A DNA stretch of 64,000 nucleotides from Varroa destructor (lineage: Eukaryota; Arthropoda; Arachnida; Mesostigmata; Varroidae), in assembly GCF_002443255.2 (NCBI RefSeq), contig NW_019211456.1, positions 48,730,486 to 48,794,485 on the forward strand. Reading direction: 5' to 3'. Every line of letters starts with the position of its first letter. Positions within the stretch are counted from its first letter, which is position 1. Both the position numbers and the translations under genes were made by a program. The notes under the pieces are model-generated. The model searched no databases and had not been told where the DNA came from. It saw only the letters and a program-made list of their open reading frames with translations. Below are positions 53,501 to 60,681 of the stretch, in pieces.

Positions 53501-54252
53501 CCATAGAAGAAAAACGCTATTAAATCAGAGTTAGTTTGGGAGGAATTGGTGGATAATCCGCTACATTATAATCATCTGTGTTATAACAGAAGTCAGCGAA
53601 CACCAATTTCCGAGGGACCTAATGCTTCAGACGGAGAAAGGGAATTCGTAGGGGCAATCATTCACTGCTGTTCGTCGCCAATCGGTAGCCATGAAAAGCG
53701 CTTTAGAGAGAAAGAAACATGTTTTTATTTAGGAACCGCCGTTCTTATTCGTATTTACGATAACATGTAGTTGTTATAATTTTAAAGATACGGGCGTAGT
53801 AACATAGAAAAACAGCTTAGGGTGTCTCAGAATGGCGTTTCGTTAATTTCTTAAGAGTTCTCGAAAATAAAGAGCGTCGTGAGTTCAAAACAGAATGGAA
53901 GAGCTGGACAAACTTCGAGTGCGCGTTGGTTGAAGCCAAATTTAGCTGGAAATTCAACTTCGTTTCTCAATCCGTATCGAATACACGATATTTTTTTAAA
54001 ATATCTGACTAAATATAAATTGATTTCGCTTTTTCTTTTTTAGGATCTACTCCGAACGGCAGCATTCAGCGGCGGCCGAAGAGCAGGTCGGCATCGGTGA
54101 CGCGTCCGCGACCTAAAAGTGTCCACATTGGTTCCTCTCTGGCCTCGCAAGCGACCGGCGGACCCGCTGGAGGAGACTCATTGTCCTATTCGTCCGTCAA
54201 TTCGCACACATCAAATTCTACTGCGGACGTTACCGCCAGGAGACTGTCCATG
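8087..54252 (+). CDS. Patronin: Patronin / CAMSAP-family microtubule minus-end-binding protein, 3' partial (17 exons, spliced)
   Basis: This entry is the whole spliced gene; the exons follow as separate entries. Patronin/CAMSAP proteins bind microtubule minus ends, block depolymerisation there and organise non-centrosomal arrays. Exons 2-4 encode the family N-terminal block (RASVLWLVSKA, NNRVP, DPYYRDHE, IYADPNYH). Exons 5-6 encode the CAMSAP calponin-homology domain, about residues 205-328. Exon 11 encodes a short charged coiled coil, exon 14 the SFFISF motif, exon 16 a long CC3-like coiled coil starting EMARRKE, and exon 17 the RPRPKSVH segment. The splice phases of all 17 exons agree and give 1211 codons without a stop. 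The full protein should be longer because the C-terminal CKK domain is missing from the window. The family assignment is firm. The first exon and the exact edge of exon 12 are less certain. Confidence 0.95.
8243..13973. other. Patronin intron 1
   Basis: This 5.7-kb intron has no strong second gene. It holds a candidate alternative first exon ending at 9402 (MQMPLKPKKKKMRPNPK, then AAG|GTAGGT) in the right phase for exon 2. A strong unused donor, GAG|GTAAGT, sits at 13139-13147. That donor could end a non-coding alternative 5' exon, because in the needed frame it has a nearby stop and no ATG. Confidence 0.5.
9353..9402 (+). CDS. Patronin: Candidate alternative first coding exon of Patronin
   Basis: An ATG at 9353 opens 17 codons reading MQMPLKPKKKKMRPNPK at partial positions, with a nine-A tract inside. 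The segment ends exactly at AAG|GTAGGT. It is phase 0, so it would splice in frame onto exon 2 (AKERASVLWL). The frame upstream is open back to a TGA at 9308. Patronin genes commonly have several alternative starts, which makes the candidate worth recording. There is no homology to support it, and it may be chance. Confidence 0.2.
13974..14069 (+). CDS. Patronin: Patronin exon 2: conserved N-terminal block
   Basis: This exon has 32 codons (residues 53-84) between a TTTTTTGCAG acceptor and a GAG|GTAAGT donor, phase 0 at both ends. The peptide reads AKERASVLWLVSKAHNNRVP and then TELRDPYYRDHE. That is the most recognisable opening segment of invertebrate Patronins and also aligns with vertebrate CAMSAPs. 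This segment precedes the CH domain and continues directly into exon 3 (DQYRLKPQIV). The identification is confident. Confidence 0.95.
14300..14521 (+). CDS. Patronin: Patronin exon 3: conserved N-terminal block
   Basis: This exon has 74 codons (residues 85-158), phase 0 at both ends, with acceptor TTATAG and donor ATG|GTGAGT. Key stretches are DQYRLKPQIVQGLSSGELYC, ALASIYADPNYHTLSHVGII, ALQKKGVEV and TETTLTQNAPIRM-like sequence at the end. They follow the CAMSAP order of a Lys-Pro-Gln-Ile helix, the ADPNYH motif and a Thr-Gln-x-x-Pro-Ile-Arg-Met end. An in-frame ATG inside the exon is an internal Met and not the gene start, because conserved sequence continues upstream. Confidence 0.96.
15297..15333. 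repeat. (TA)n microsatellite
   Basis: An uninterrupted alternating A/T run of 37 bases is followed by AAAT repeats to about 15341. Confidence 0.95.
15941..15960. repeat. 20-bp perfect palindrome
   Basis: CTATGCGAAATTTCGCATAG is identical to its reverse complement over all 20 bases, inside Patronin intron 3. It could be a dimeric transcription-factor site or a chance palindrome. Confidence 0.9.
16968..17103. repeat. (GCT)8 and (GCA)n tracts in inverted orientation
   Basis: A pure (GCT)8 tract at 16968-16991 is followed about 90 bases later by a (GCA)-type tract at 17084-17103. The two can pair with each other. They lie in intron 3, with stops between them in the relevant frames, so they are not treated as coding. 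Confidence 0.9.
18265..18333 (+). CDS. Patronin: Patronin exon 4
   Basis: This is a short exon of 23 codons (residues 159-181) between TTGTTTCAG and AAG|GTTTGT, phase 0 at both ends. It reads AAHMSVIEAIMDLYIKEVLI and then PLK. This matches the amphipathic helix that follows the IRM motif in CAMSAPs (HMSVIE...LY-KE). It is separated from exon 3 by a 3.7-kb intron. The exon is too short to stand alone as an ORF call, but its identity is clear from the family order. Confidence 0.93.
18730..18894 (+). CDS. Patronin: Patronin exon 5: start of the CAMSAP CH domain
   Basis: This exon has 55 codons (residues 182-236), phase 0 at both ends, with acceptor TTGGATAG and donor CAG|GTAAGC. It begins VFEVVRRYSE, the end of the N-terminal helical block. 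It continues to EEAALLWINAATVALRERVQ, the first helix of the calponin-homology domain with the usual buried Trp (residue 209). The last part (GQPVPPATIMQ) is the variable loop before the DGCGL helix in exon 6. The acceptor has a short pyrimidine tract, but the reading frame and homology leave little doubt. Confidence 0.94.
18895..21598. other. Patronin intron 5
   Basis: This 2.7-kb AT-rich intron between the two CH-domain exons shows no recognisable gene or repeat beyond short palindromic bits near 19.3 kb. Confidence 0.7.
21599..21938 (+). CDS. Patronin: Patronin exon 6: main part of the CAMSAP CH domain
   Basis: This exon has 340 nt (residues 237-349 plus one base), starting after CGTTTCAG. 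It ends CAG G|GTACTT in phase 1. It carries most of the CH domain. The motifs, in order, are LSDGCGLSSLL (about 242-251), FYCP (253-256), LTDSLCNLQLV, LTLEDLLF (297-304) and MYLFEI near residue 326. These are diagnostic of the CAMSAP subtype of CH domain. CH domains often bind actin or spectrin, but the specific partner cannot be read from this sequence. The 3' end is set by phase: only this donor joins the exon 7 acceptor without a stop. Confidence 0.95.
22132..22486 (+). CDS. Patronin: Patronin exon 7: linker after the CH domain
   Basis: This exon has 355 nt, from acceptor CTATCTGTTACAG to donor AACAG|GTTAGT, phase 1 in and phase 2 out. The junction codon is Glu, followed by EVQYNYTLRKARKLQ. 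The rest is polar and Ser/Asn/His-rich (SHREAHSHSKDSNKDENTSD, then EELEQFSGYFNKMNIS). The frame is open upstream to about 22080. Starting there would not match the phase of exon 6, and the earlier AG at 22060 leads to stops in either possible phase. The acceptor at 22130-22131 is therefore preferred. The exon encodes a disordered linker typical of Patronin. Confidence 0.85.
22717..22826 (+). CDS. Patronin: Patronin exon 8
   Basis: This exon has 110 nt, acceptor CGTTTTTTAG and donor GGTG|GTAAGC, phase 2 in and phase 1 out. It encodes RRGSPDKTGRESSQDGNSTL and then ENYYTQFNSIEDRSHDGG, a hydrophilic Ser-rich linker. A nearby GT three bases earlier would also conform, but the GTAAGC donor is stronger and keeps the frame into exon 9. 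The evidence is phase, splice signals and position between confirmed exons; the peptide itself is weakly conserved. Confidence 0.85.
23422..23532 (+). CDS. Patronin: Patronin exon 9
   Basis: This exon has 111 nt between AATACTTTCAG and GAAG|GTAAAT, phase 1 at both ends. It encodes GGQPLRRVPSQSHIQNFSGS, then QAALQMMDPDAPDPFEG. Phase-1 symmetry means it could be skipped without breaking the frame, so alternative splicing is possible though not shown. Other-frame readings of the same DNA are discarded because only this frame joins its neighbours. Confidence 0.85.
23940..24114 (+). CDS. Patronin: Patronin exon 10
   Basis: This exon has 175 nt between TGTACTCTGCAG and GTTCG|GTGAGT, phase 1 in and phase 2 out. 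The peptide runs ARDNKQTSFAQLSSQDCSSQ, then a basic patch YKAERRSKKPTTTWMQQTPT and an acidic tail EGGDVEEMFAVR. Sequence of this kind lies just before the first short coiled coil in Patronins (exon 11). The splice signals are strong at both ends. Confidence 0.88.
24416..24737 (+). CDS. Patronin: Patronin exon 11: short charged coiled coil
   Basis: This exon has 322 nt, acceptor GTCTCCAAGCAG and donor GAGCAG|GTAAAA, phase 2 in and phase 0 out. Residues about 601-637 form a charged helix (QQMDERRQRIEQERRAAQEA, ending KQVFQQVV). It is arranged like the LEEKRR...K-AFLQ-V coiled coil in the middle of Patronin/CAMSAP proteins. A Gly/Ser-rich stretch follows (VGGGTRVSQGVSNGNSS, GGVGGGGTSTSEESD), then a basic end (QQKRRRNSAERVAKQEQ). 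The donor is modest (GTAAAA), but no stop-free alternative fits the downstream phase. Confidence 0.88.
25104..25257 (+). CDS. Patronin: Patronin exon 12 (5' edge uncertain)
   Basis: This exon has 154 nt ending GCCG|GTGAGA in phase 1. The peptide runs VLNSLIHSRSASHVNHLSGT, then FYLHDAGSPIHGYPSAVMRR and QWGPPAG. The preferred acceptor GGACACTGGACAG lies 38 bases after a branch-point-like GCTAAAC. A second in-phase acceptor at 25055 would add 16 residues starting ISALNDGYY. The peptide is not strongly conserved, so the call rests on phase, the strong donor and fit with exon 13. Confidence 0.75.
26207..26560 (+). CDS. Patronin: Patronin exon 13: Met/Pro- then Gln-rich region
   Basis: This exon has 354 nt between CCTGCTTGCAG and TTAAAG|GTAGGG, phase 1 at both ends. 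It starts APPAAMFGGFGPMGGMPGTY and passes through a Pro/Trp-rich stretch (MPPYWASPQPSWGASQ). It then becomes Gln/His-rich, with several runs of Gln and a (CAG)7 tract at 26533-26553 near the end. Phase symmetry would allow it to be a cassette exon. The pure CAG tract is a likely site of length variation between individuals. Low-complexity sequence of this kind is common in arthropod Patronin linkers. Confidence 0.88.
26860..27143 (+). CDS. Patronin: Patronin exon 14: FFISF motif exon
   Basis: This exon has 284 nt, acceptor CTTACTTTTACAG and donor GAG|GTCAGC, phase 1 in and phase 0 out. A Pro/basic stretch (TKTPSPPPPARPERKKRD) and acidic/Gln sequence lead to GGSFFISFGDDNGG (SFFISF at about residues 937-942). 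Then comes VIKPKPKLRPRIQPGRDE. The aromatic FFISF core followed by a Lys/Pro-rich stretch is a recognisable short motif of Patronin/CAMSAP proteins. The donor has C at +3 and is weaker than the others. Confidence 0.92.
29344..29363. repeat. (TA)n microsatellite
   Basis: A 20-base alternating T/A run in intron 14. Confidence 0.95.
31814..31848. repeat. Two-copy tandem duplication, period 19
   Basis: CTTGGATATGTTATCG is present twice with a 19-base period (31814 and 31833). It is a small recent tandem duplication in intron 14. Confidence 0.85.
32610..32832 (+). CDS. Patronin: Patronin exon 15: Ser/Thr-rich linker ending in FVIG
   Basis: This exon has 223 nt between GTACGTTTCAG and ATCG|GTAAGA, phase 0 in and phase 1 out. 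It is Ser/Thr-rich (MPTVSTTTINSMTITKSEGR, RLDSSIRSGSGVE) and ends PSADGFVIG. The terminal FVIG followed by DGKSLSDVEMARRKE from exon 16 matches the sequence that leads into the CC3 coiled coil in Patronins. This supports both splice choices. It lies alone between introns of 5.5 and 7.9 kb and is visibly more GC-rich than its surroundings. Confidence 0.92.
32833..40736. other. Patronin intron 15
   Basis: This 7.9-kb intron contains the G16 foldback at 36739-36799. A GC-richer patch lies at 38.2-38.8 kb. Open frames there reach 123 codons on the minus strand but match nothing I recognise. Confidence 0.7.
36739..36799. repeat. Foldback: 19-bp perfect inverted repeat with a T9/G16 centre
   Basis: ATTCATAGAGTAGCCCCCC at 36739-36757 is perfectly repeated in inverted orientation at 36781-36799. 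The spacer is ATAA-like sequence, a T run and the first part of an uninterrupted run of 16 Gs (36771-36786). It resembles a miniature foldback element or a sequence that grew by template switching. The G run is also a likely sequencing or assembly weak spot. Confidence 0.9.
40737..41024 (+). CDS. Patronin: Patronin exon 16: long charged coiled coil (CC3-like)
   Basis: This exon has 288 nt (residues about 1046-1141). The acceptor GGTGCTTTCATAG has a branch-point-like TGATAAC about 20 bases upstream. The donor is GCCG|GTAAGT; the exon is phase 1 at both ends. It starts DGKSLSDVEMARRKEMIMMA and continues SLKRRQQQEQLRLRKENEQA. It then runs through almost uninterrupted Arg/Glu/Lys helix to EILEQYRL-like sequence (REIILEQYRLRKAQEEAEKN). 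The order EMARRKE, RRQQQE, ILEQ-RL-KA-EEAE is characteristic of the coiled coil before the CKK domain. The reading frame is open about 480 bases upstream, but that part is His/Asp/Asn-rich and is taken as intron. Confidence 0.94.
44548..44581. repeat. (TA)n microsatellite
   Basis: GTAT repeats lead into a 34-base T/A alternation in intron 16. Confidence 0.95.
45004..45069 (+). mobile_element. Fragment resembling the 3' end of an arthropod non-LTR retrotransposon
   Basis: The order is GGAAGCGTCTCTGTAGAAGC, then TTGCCCAGCAGTGGGATAA, then GTCGATATGATGATG. It resembles 3' ends of RTE/CR1-type elements common in arthropods, where a CCAGCAGTGG core is followed by a TGATGATG tail. Only the tail is present; no reverse-transcriptase ORF lies upstream. 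The element class is recalled from memory and was not checked by a search. Confidence 0.45.
45541..45647. repeat. CAG/CAA (opa-type) repeat tract
   Basis: About 105 bases of imperfect AGC, AAC and CAA triplets, including a pure (AGC)7 block. One frame is open for roughly 46 Ser/Asn-rich codons, but it lacks an ATG and good splice sites. It is therefore called a repeat and not an exon. Confidence 0.85.
54044..54252 (+). CDS. Patronin: Patronin exon 17: basic segment upstream of the CKK domain
   Basis: This exon has 209 nt after a strong TTTTTCTTTTTTAG acceptor. It ends ATG|GTAGGT, phase 1 in and phase 0 out. It encodes STPNGSIQRRPKSRSASVTR, then PRPKSVHIGSSLAS, a Gly/Ser-rich stretch and ADVTARRLSM. 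The RPRPKS-H motif is a conserved piece of the linker between the last coiled coil and the CKK domain. A GT four bases later (GTAGCT) is an alternative donor. This is the last recognisable exon in the window. The remaining exons, including CKK, must lie further right if the gene is intact. Confidence 0.93.
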
Positions 54253-56079
54253 GTAGGTAGCTAGAAATACGTCAAAAGTATCATTTTGATTATAGATCAT
54301 CCTGTACATACCAGCTATATGGTATGTATGTGACACCACAATGCATGGTGTGCAGAAACTTTTTTGGTTCTTCTTTAGCGAACCTAAATAGCATTTTTGA
54401 TTCTAATCCTGGAAGATACGGCCCGGAAATTTGAAAGCAATTTATTTACTTTGTGAAATACTTTGTCTTTGTGGCCTATCATTTTCCAAAACAAAGGGTG
54501 TCCGAGAATCAGCATAGGGCGCTTACTCATGCTTCCCTTCAATTATTTGTTAAGCGCAGATAACTTTGCTACATTGAGTTGTTAATAAGTTAGTCGTATA
54601 TCGGCAATATATCCGAATCCATCATAAAGTTGTCGCTATTTCCGTGGATTCCAGAATGCTTTCGATCTTATATTTCATTATTTGATATTTGAAGAAGATG
54701 ACAGAGCTTTATGATTATTTATGTTTCGGAAAATATTTTTATAACAAAAATTGGGATCATTTGCATTGTCTAAAACTTCTCTTGGCAAAAACACAACGGT
54801 ACGGAATTCAACTAGTGTACATATAGAGCTCGTTAACCAATAGTATCACAGATCGCAATCGAATTTTATAAATATTTATCTTCAATTATAACGGTTACCA
54901 CGACCGAATGGTGTCTGGGAGCTTTTTTTTTCTACAGATTAAAAGGAACGTTTTTAAGTGGGAAAACTGCAGTGCAATTGGGATGTGCATTGAGCTAGTC
55001 TGTCGGTCGAAAGAGTCGTAAACATTTTTAGCCATAGTAACTTTAAAGATTTCGAACAACCGCCGTAATGCTAATTTAGAACTTCTTTTTTTAACCTACA
55101 AAATGTAATCAACTAATTATATTGATGTTTTGAACAAACTGGAAGTTGTCGCGGCGTACATTGACGTCTCGCTAGGGGTGTCAGTGTTTAGACTTTGCAA
55201 AAAAAAATGATGATCTGCTACTGTTGCAGTAAATAAGCGGTTGTTTGCACGCGAATTTTCGGCTCTATCATTAGGCCTTTAATTACTATCTTCACAAAAA
55301 AAAAAACAGTTATTTACGGAGAGATAAATATTTCAACTGGATACATCGGTAGTTTCAATTGTGTTGTGTTACGAAAGAAACAATTTGACCAGTGCCTCAA
55401 CTGTTTTGGCCTTATAAAAACACGCCAATATCTCGGGGCCAAGCGCATACAGACGTATAACGAATTTTCACTATAATTACGTTACGCATTGTCTGAACGG
55501 AGTTTTTCATTTTCTCGTGTATATCGGCGATCTATTCACATAAATATCATTTGCATTGTGTCACGGCTCATATTGGGAAATAAATACGTACGGCACATAG
55601 TCCGTAAGGTCTACACAGATGTAGGTGTTCGTACTACTTGTATATTCAAAAGCAGACTATTTCAAAATCCATTGCTTTTGCTTGGCATGTCGCCATTATA
55701 CGAAACTGTCTGTATCCGATGCTAAAATCAACAAAAAATAGCATTTCACTCTTAAGCTAACTAAGCTACTTCAAATAAACCACGTAGGTATATATATATA
55801 CATGTGTGTCTTTGTGGTTTATATATATTATATGACTGCACATATATATATGCGCAGTCATAATTGGATCACATTGGAGATTGCGCCATGCGCTCCCTCT
55901 CTGAAAACGTACACCGGTAATAGACAAAAAAGATTGCCAGTATGACCGGTGTTCATGCTATTATTGCTATGGCTGTGCTTATAATTACTACGACAGGATT
56001 ACTGTAGGCAAGGACAATTAATCATTAGGGTCACACATATTGCGAGACTAAAAGCTCAAAATGTTCTATTAAGAGAGAC

Positions 56080-56083
<4 letters not shown>

Positions 56084-56132
<49 letters not shown>
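56084..56132. repeat. (AG)n microsatellite
   Basis: A 49-base uninterrupted AG run; a strictly purine strand that could form triplex DNA. Confidence 0.95.
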
Positions 56133-56134
<2 letters not shown>

Positions 56135-58792
56135 AAAGACAATATACCCATTTGCAAGAATGAAAGTTCTTAGAAAAATGCTCAAAATGCTAAATAAAGG
56201 AATCTAAAATCACTCGCCACCGGCATCTATAGCCTGCCAATATGCTGAACTCTGATTTCATTAGTTTTTTATTATCGTCGGATGGCGTTCTAACTGAAAG
56301 CCTTTCAAGCGTTTCAGGAGTGCAGTGTTCCACATTTTCGCCGGCTCGTACCGGTGTGGGCAGCTCCCTTATTGCATAATTGTCAAACAAGGATGGCAGC
56401 GTCGTCTTGCCTTTGTTGCAGAAAAAGAATAAGCTCCTTACTGTGTGCGCGTCAAGCACTAAACTGGGGGGTGTTGTTATTGTACATATTAGGCCAGCGG
56501 TACCTTTACCGGTTGAGGGCGCAGGCGGGACGGTGGTCCGTCACTGTGACCGATCACCGGCTGTTTACGGTTCAACCGAAGCCATTGCCGTCTGCGTTAT
56601 GCGAGTATCATTTATTTGCGTTTACTGCCGTAGTGACAGCAGGCAGAATCATCATCGATAATCGATTTTCTGTCGCAGCTCCATTATTACAGTCATTGGA
56701 TCGAAATCTTCGTATTGATTAATCGTTGCGTGATATGCGGATTACGGCCGATAGGCAAACGTTAAAGAGGGCAAACTTCTCAGAAATCGAACTTGTAACA
56801 TATTGGAATGTACCGTCTAATTTCGTTGCCACTATCTATTCGCTTTCATGTTTTTTGTCATTAAACAACGATATCATCACTCTGCTTTGTGCAATTGTCT
56901 AATAAGCGCCATTGGTGACTATATCTATCTATTTTTGAGGACAGATCTCAGCAGTATATTAGAAGACGTTTATTTTATATGTCAACGCATGCGACACACT
57001 ACGGCGTGATTCTGTGAGGAATTAAAAGCGGTCGTTTATTGATGACCATGTGGCAAACGTTACGATTTCTCGTTGTAGGCACAACGACATTCAGACCTAA
57101 TGAAACCATCTATGCTGTTTTTTCGTATATTTTCCTGTGTAAACAAGAGGTGTCGGAGGTAGGGGCAGTCTTAACGAACTTTGTCCATGAAGGAGTGTCT
57201 CTTTCTTCTTGCATGGTGATGATCAGCGAAACGAATAGAAGTTCATTATTATTGTTATGCGATGGCAAACATATCGTATGTATTTCGGGCGTAGACAAAC
57301 AGACAGGCTTTGTTTCGTGCTGGGACCCAGAAATTCAAATTTACGAAGTAATCTAATTTTTCTACTGGCAATCGCATCCGCTAACTTTGGGCAGCTTCTC
57401 CAAAGATCGATTGCGTCGACCAGGGCGGTGTCTTCAGAAATGCAGGGGGTAACATAACAAAATGCGCAGCTTTTGTTTGTGCTATGTGCTTTTCCGTATC
57501 TTTCTTTGCGCACTGAAAGCCAAAATGATGAATAAAATGAATCACTTTAGTTTTGAATGCGTGAACACGTCTAATAGATGCGTTAACGTTTACACTTTGC
57601 CCTGGAATAGTCTGGCATAGTTTGCCTGGAATAGTTTATTTAGGCATTGGTAGATAGGCAATGAAATTTATTCGGAAAGGGGAACGTGAAATTTAATTAG
57701 GTAAAATTTAAAAGCTATCCAGCTGCATATTCGTTTTCAGGGGGTGACCCACCCCCTCCCCCTCCCCTCCCGTCGTGTTCAAGGGGGTAACAAGAGAATT
57801 TTAATAAGATACATGGCGCGTTACTAGTTAGTAGCGCAATTACTCCTCCATTGCCGGCATCGAATGCAGGTGTTGTTAATTAGTTTAAATACGACTGCCG
57901 TCGTTGCCGTTGTATCGATACGTTTGGGTCTACAAAAATGTTCTCAAACGGAAATGGCCACGTTTTGTGTTTGCTCTATCATAAGAGCGCGACCCTGAAC
58001 GGACTGCCTACGGACATACGACGATTGTCGTATGTAATGCTGTGGCTTGTTAACATGTTGATGTTACTGATGACAATGTTGCTTTGAGGTTCGGATATTA
58101 AACAATATACGACACATGTGAAGATGCAAGATGGTACGCACTATTCAAATGGCGCTTGGATATATATATATATATATGTGCCTAAAAAAATCGCACTTTT
58201 ATTATGAACGTACGAGGGAACAATTTGGGTTACATTTCATCAATGCTGAATGTTTATATACGTACGAAAAGCTACATATCGTGAGGCGTCCAACAAAATA
58301 GATGCCTCGAAATCCTTTACATCTGGGATAACGTTTATCAATCATTTAGACAGGTAGCAGTATTGGTGGTAATCCTGGTGAGCAAGCAATGGGGACTTTC
58401 GGGGTCTGGAGATCACAATCCATGGTATCAAACTGGCAAACAACGGTCACCAGGCATCACTGCCGGCACTAGCATTAAACTAATTCATTACATCGTGTGT
58501 CTTATGTGGTAATAGTAACGATACTATCTAATTTCGCTAACGAATATCTTGTACGTGACGTCATTTTAATTATTGAACGTTTCCAATTTAGCACTGTGAC
58601 TGTTCCTGCTATCACTTCTAAATTTTTATTTATTGATTTGCAATCATTCACCGAAACAGCGCTCAGCATCACTGTGGCAGCTGACGTTTGCTTTTCTTGT
58701 AAATGGCATCGTATAGGGAAGGTGTTCATCGTCAGGAATCGCTCTTCTAATATATGAGGGAGGTGCACAATGAGCAATTTTTAAACCTTATA

Positions 58793-58795
<3 letters not shown>

Positions 58796-58838
<43 letters not shown>
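58796..58838. repeat. (TA)n microsatellite
   Basis: A 43-base alternating A/T run. Confidence 0.95.
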
Positions 58839-58843
<5 letters not shown>

Positions 58844-59033
58844 ATATACAAATATAAGCATGGGCCCGCATGCAACATTAACTACGGTATCTATCGTGAG
58901 CTTGATCGTTTAACTGCTATAGAAATTTCAGTGCTGGAAACTTCAATGAAGATCAAATTGAAGTGTTGACGTTGTCGCTGCACTGTCAGTGAGTAGAGTT
59001 TTACAAACATCACCGTCGTATATCGTATTTTAC

Positions 59034-59054
59034 TAGGTAGGTAGGTAGGTAGGT
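59034..59054. repeat. (TAGG)n short tandem repeat
   Basis: Five copies of a tetranucleotide TAGG repeat, ending in a single variant base. Confidence 0.9.
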
Positions 59055-60658
59055 CGGTGTGAAACGAGACACAGCGAACTAATTTTTATTGCTTTTTATT
59101 TAAATGCCATTACTATTTAGCACCATTCTACAACAATTGAATCATGACATATATTGTGCTGCTGGAAAAGTCTAGTTAGACAATTTTGACACGGTAGTCA
59201 AATTTGCTATTTAGTTGGTGAGGCTTTGAAAATAATGGCAATTTGTGAGGGTGATGTCTGGCAAACGTGGTGTGTGACAGAGGGCCTCTAATTGCATTTT
59301 TGCCACCGTAGACCTTGCGGTCTGTGGCCCATAATTGTCACACAATAGGATTTGTTCGCTATCTGGCTGCTTAATGCAGAGTTTCTCATCATCTCCTCAA
59401 TATATTGACAGTACACCTCAGCCATAACGAAGGAACCAGCGGCTATGTACCGTAGTGTATAGTCTCCGCACTCGCCACCAAGTAAACACTATAAGCCTCA
59501 CTCACGTACTTCAAGGTGATGTCTTGCCAGTTCAGTTGCATTCACCCACTATCTGCAATTATCGCAGAAGATCGATTTCTTTTATCACGGATCACAGTTT
59601 AATGCAAAAACGAATCACTGTTGCCATCGAAAAACTGAAAGAAGCAAGCTTTTGTACGTCTGTCTTTGATCCTCGCTCAAATCGTGCGGTACTGATTTGT
59701 CCGATACGTTTACCTCTTTAATTTGACCTAAGTAAGAGGTATAGCATACACCTAACCGGAGTGCCGACACTCGTGCATTTCGAGTTGGGCCTTCTACCAC
59801 ACTGCTTAACTCACTTTCGCACGATCTTCGACGAGACGTATTTTACATGAACATACGTTTCACAGTGTTTCTAGTCATAGAACGTTTATTCCCTTACACG
59901 TCTTTGCCGGTGTATAGGCAAGATGGAACAATTTGCAAAACACTTGGTTTTTTGGACCTTCCGTGCTTCATTACAACTAGAAGTCCGAGTGGGGATACCC
60001 GAGTGAACGGCTTTAGATTTTAAAGAGCGCAAATGCATCTCCTATACAAAAAGAAACGTCACATCGCTATAAAATAGCGCCATGTCTAAATATAAAATTA
60101 ATGTTTGGCACATTTCACAGAAAATATCAGCATTATTCGGATCATGATTAGTTTGTCACAACCAAATAAAGTCTTAGTACAGAGGTACGATCCGTAGAAA
60201 TCACAGACTACGTAACTCTTTTAACTAATGTGCTAAAAATTCTGCTTGAGAGAGATGGATTTTTTTGGCCTGTTTGGTACTTGTGGGTAGCATAACTTGC
60301 CAATCAAATTGATCGGCTTTAGTAAAAATGGTAGTATAATATCGTGTAATAACCATACCGTTCGTGAAATTGTTCATTCCGGCTAGAAAACGTATTGATA
60401 GAGATGTTTCTCTAAGGGCTGTCTCCTTTTAGCTAGTTTTTTTCCCTAACCAACGGAGACCTTCGTGAGGATTGGGTTGTTTGCTTTTTACCGTATGCAG
60501 AGTGCGTGTGCCATTGAATCGATAAAGGACGGCGTCATGTGTCAGTCGAGTTCTTCGCGTACTGTCTACATGTTCTATGGTGAGAGGGGCACGCACTGTG
60601 TAGATAAGAACGTAGACTGTTACGTATCTTCTCGCTTAGCTTATGAGGACGCTTATGA

Positions 60659-60681
60659 GGTCAACAGTTCTTCTGTTGACC
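60659..60681. repeat. Short perfect hairpin
   Basis: GGTCAACAG and CTGTTGACC form a 9-bp perfect stem around a five-base TTCTT loop. It is not followed by a T run and lies in presumed intronic DNA, so no function is assigned. Confidence 0.75.

Larger units (their letters stand above)
41025..54043. other. Patronin intron 16 (13 kb)
   Basis: This is the longest complete intron, between the coiled-coil exon and the last visible exon. It holds a (TA)n run at 44548-44581, a retrotransposon-like 3' tail at 45004-45069, a CAG/CAA tract at 45541-45647, AT-rich palindromic sequence near 43.2 kb and a pyrimidine-rich stretch at 47.1 kb. No nested gene can be supported on either strand. The intron is phase 1, so phase-1 cassette exons could be hidden here. 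Confidence 0.65.
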
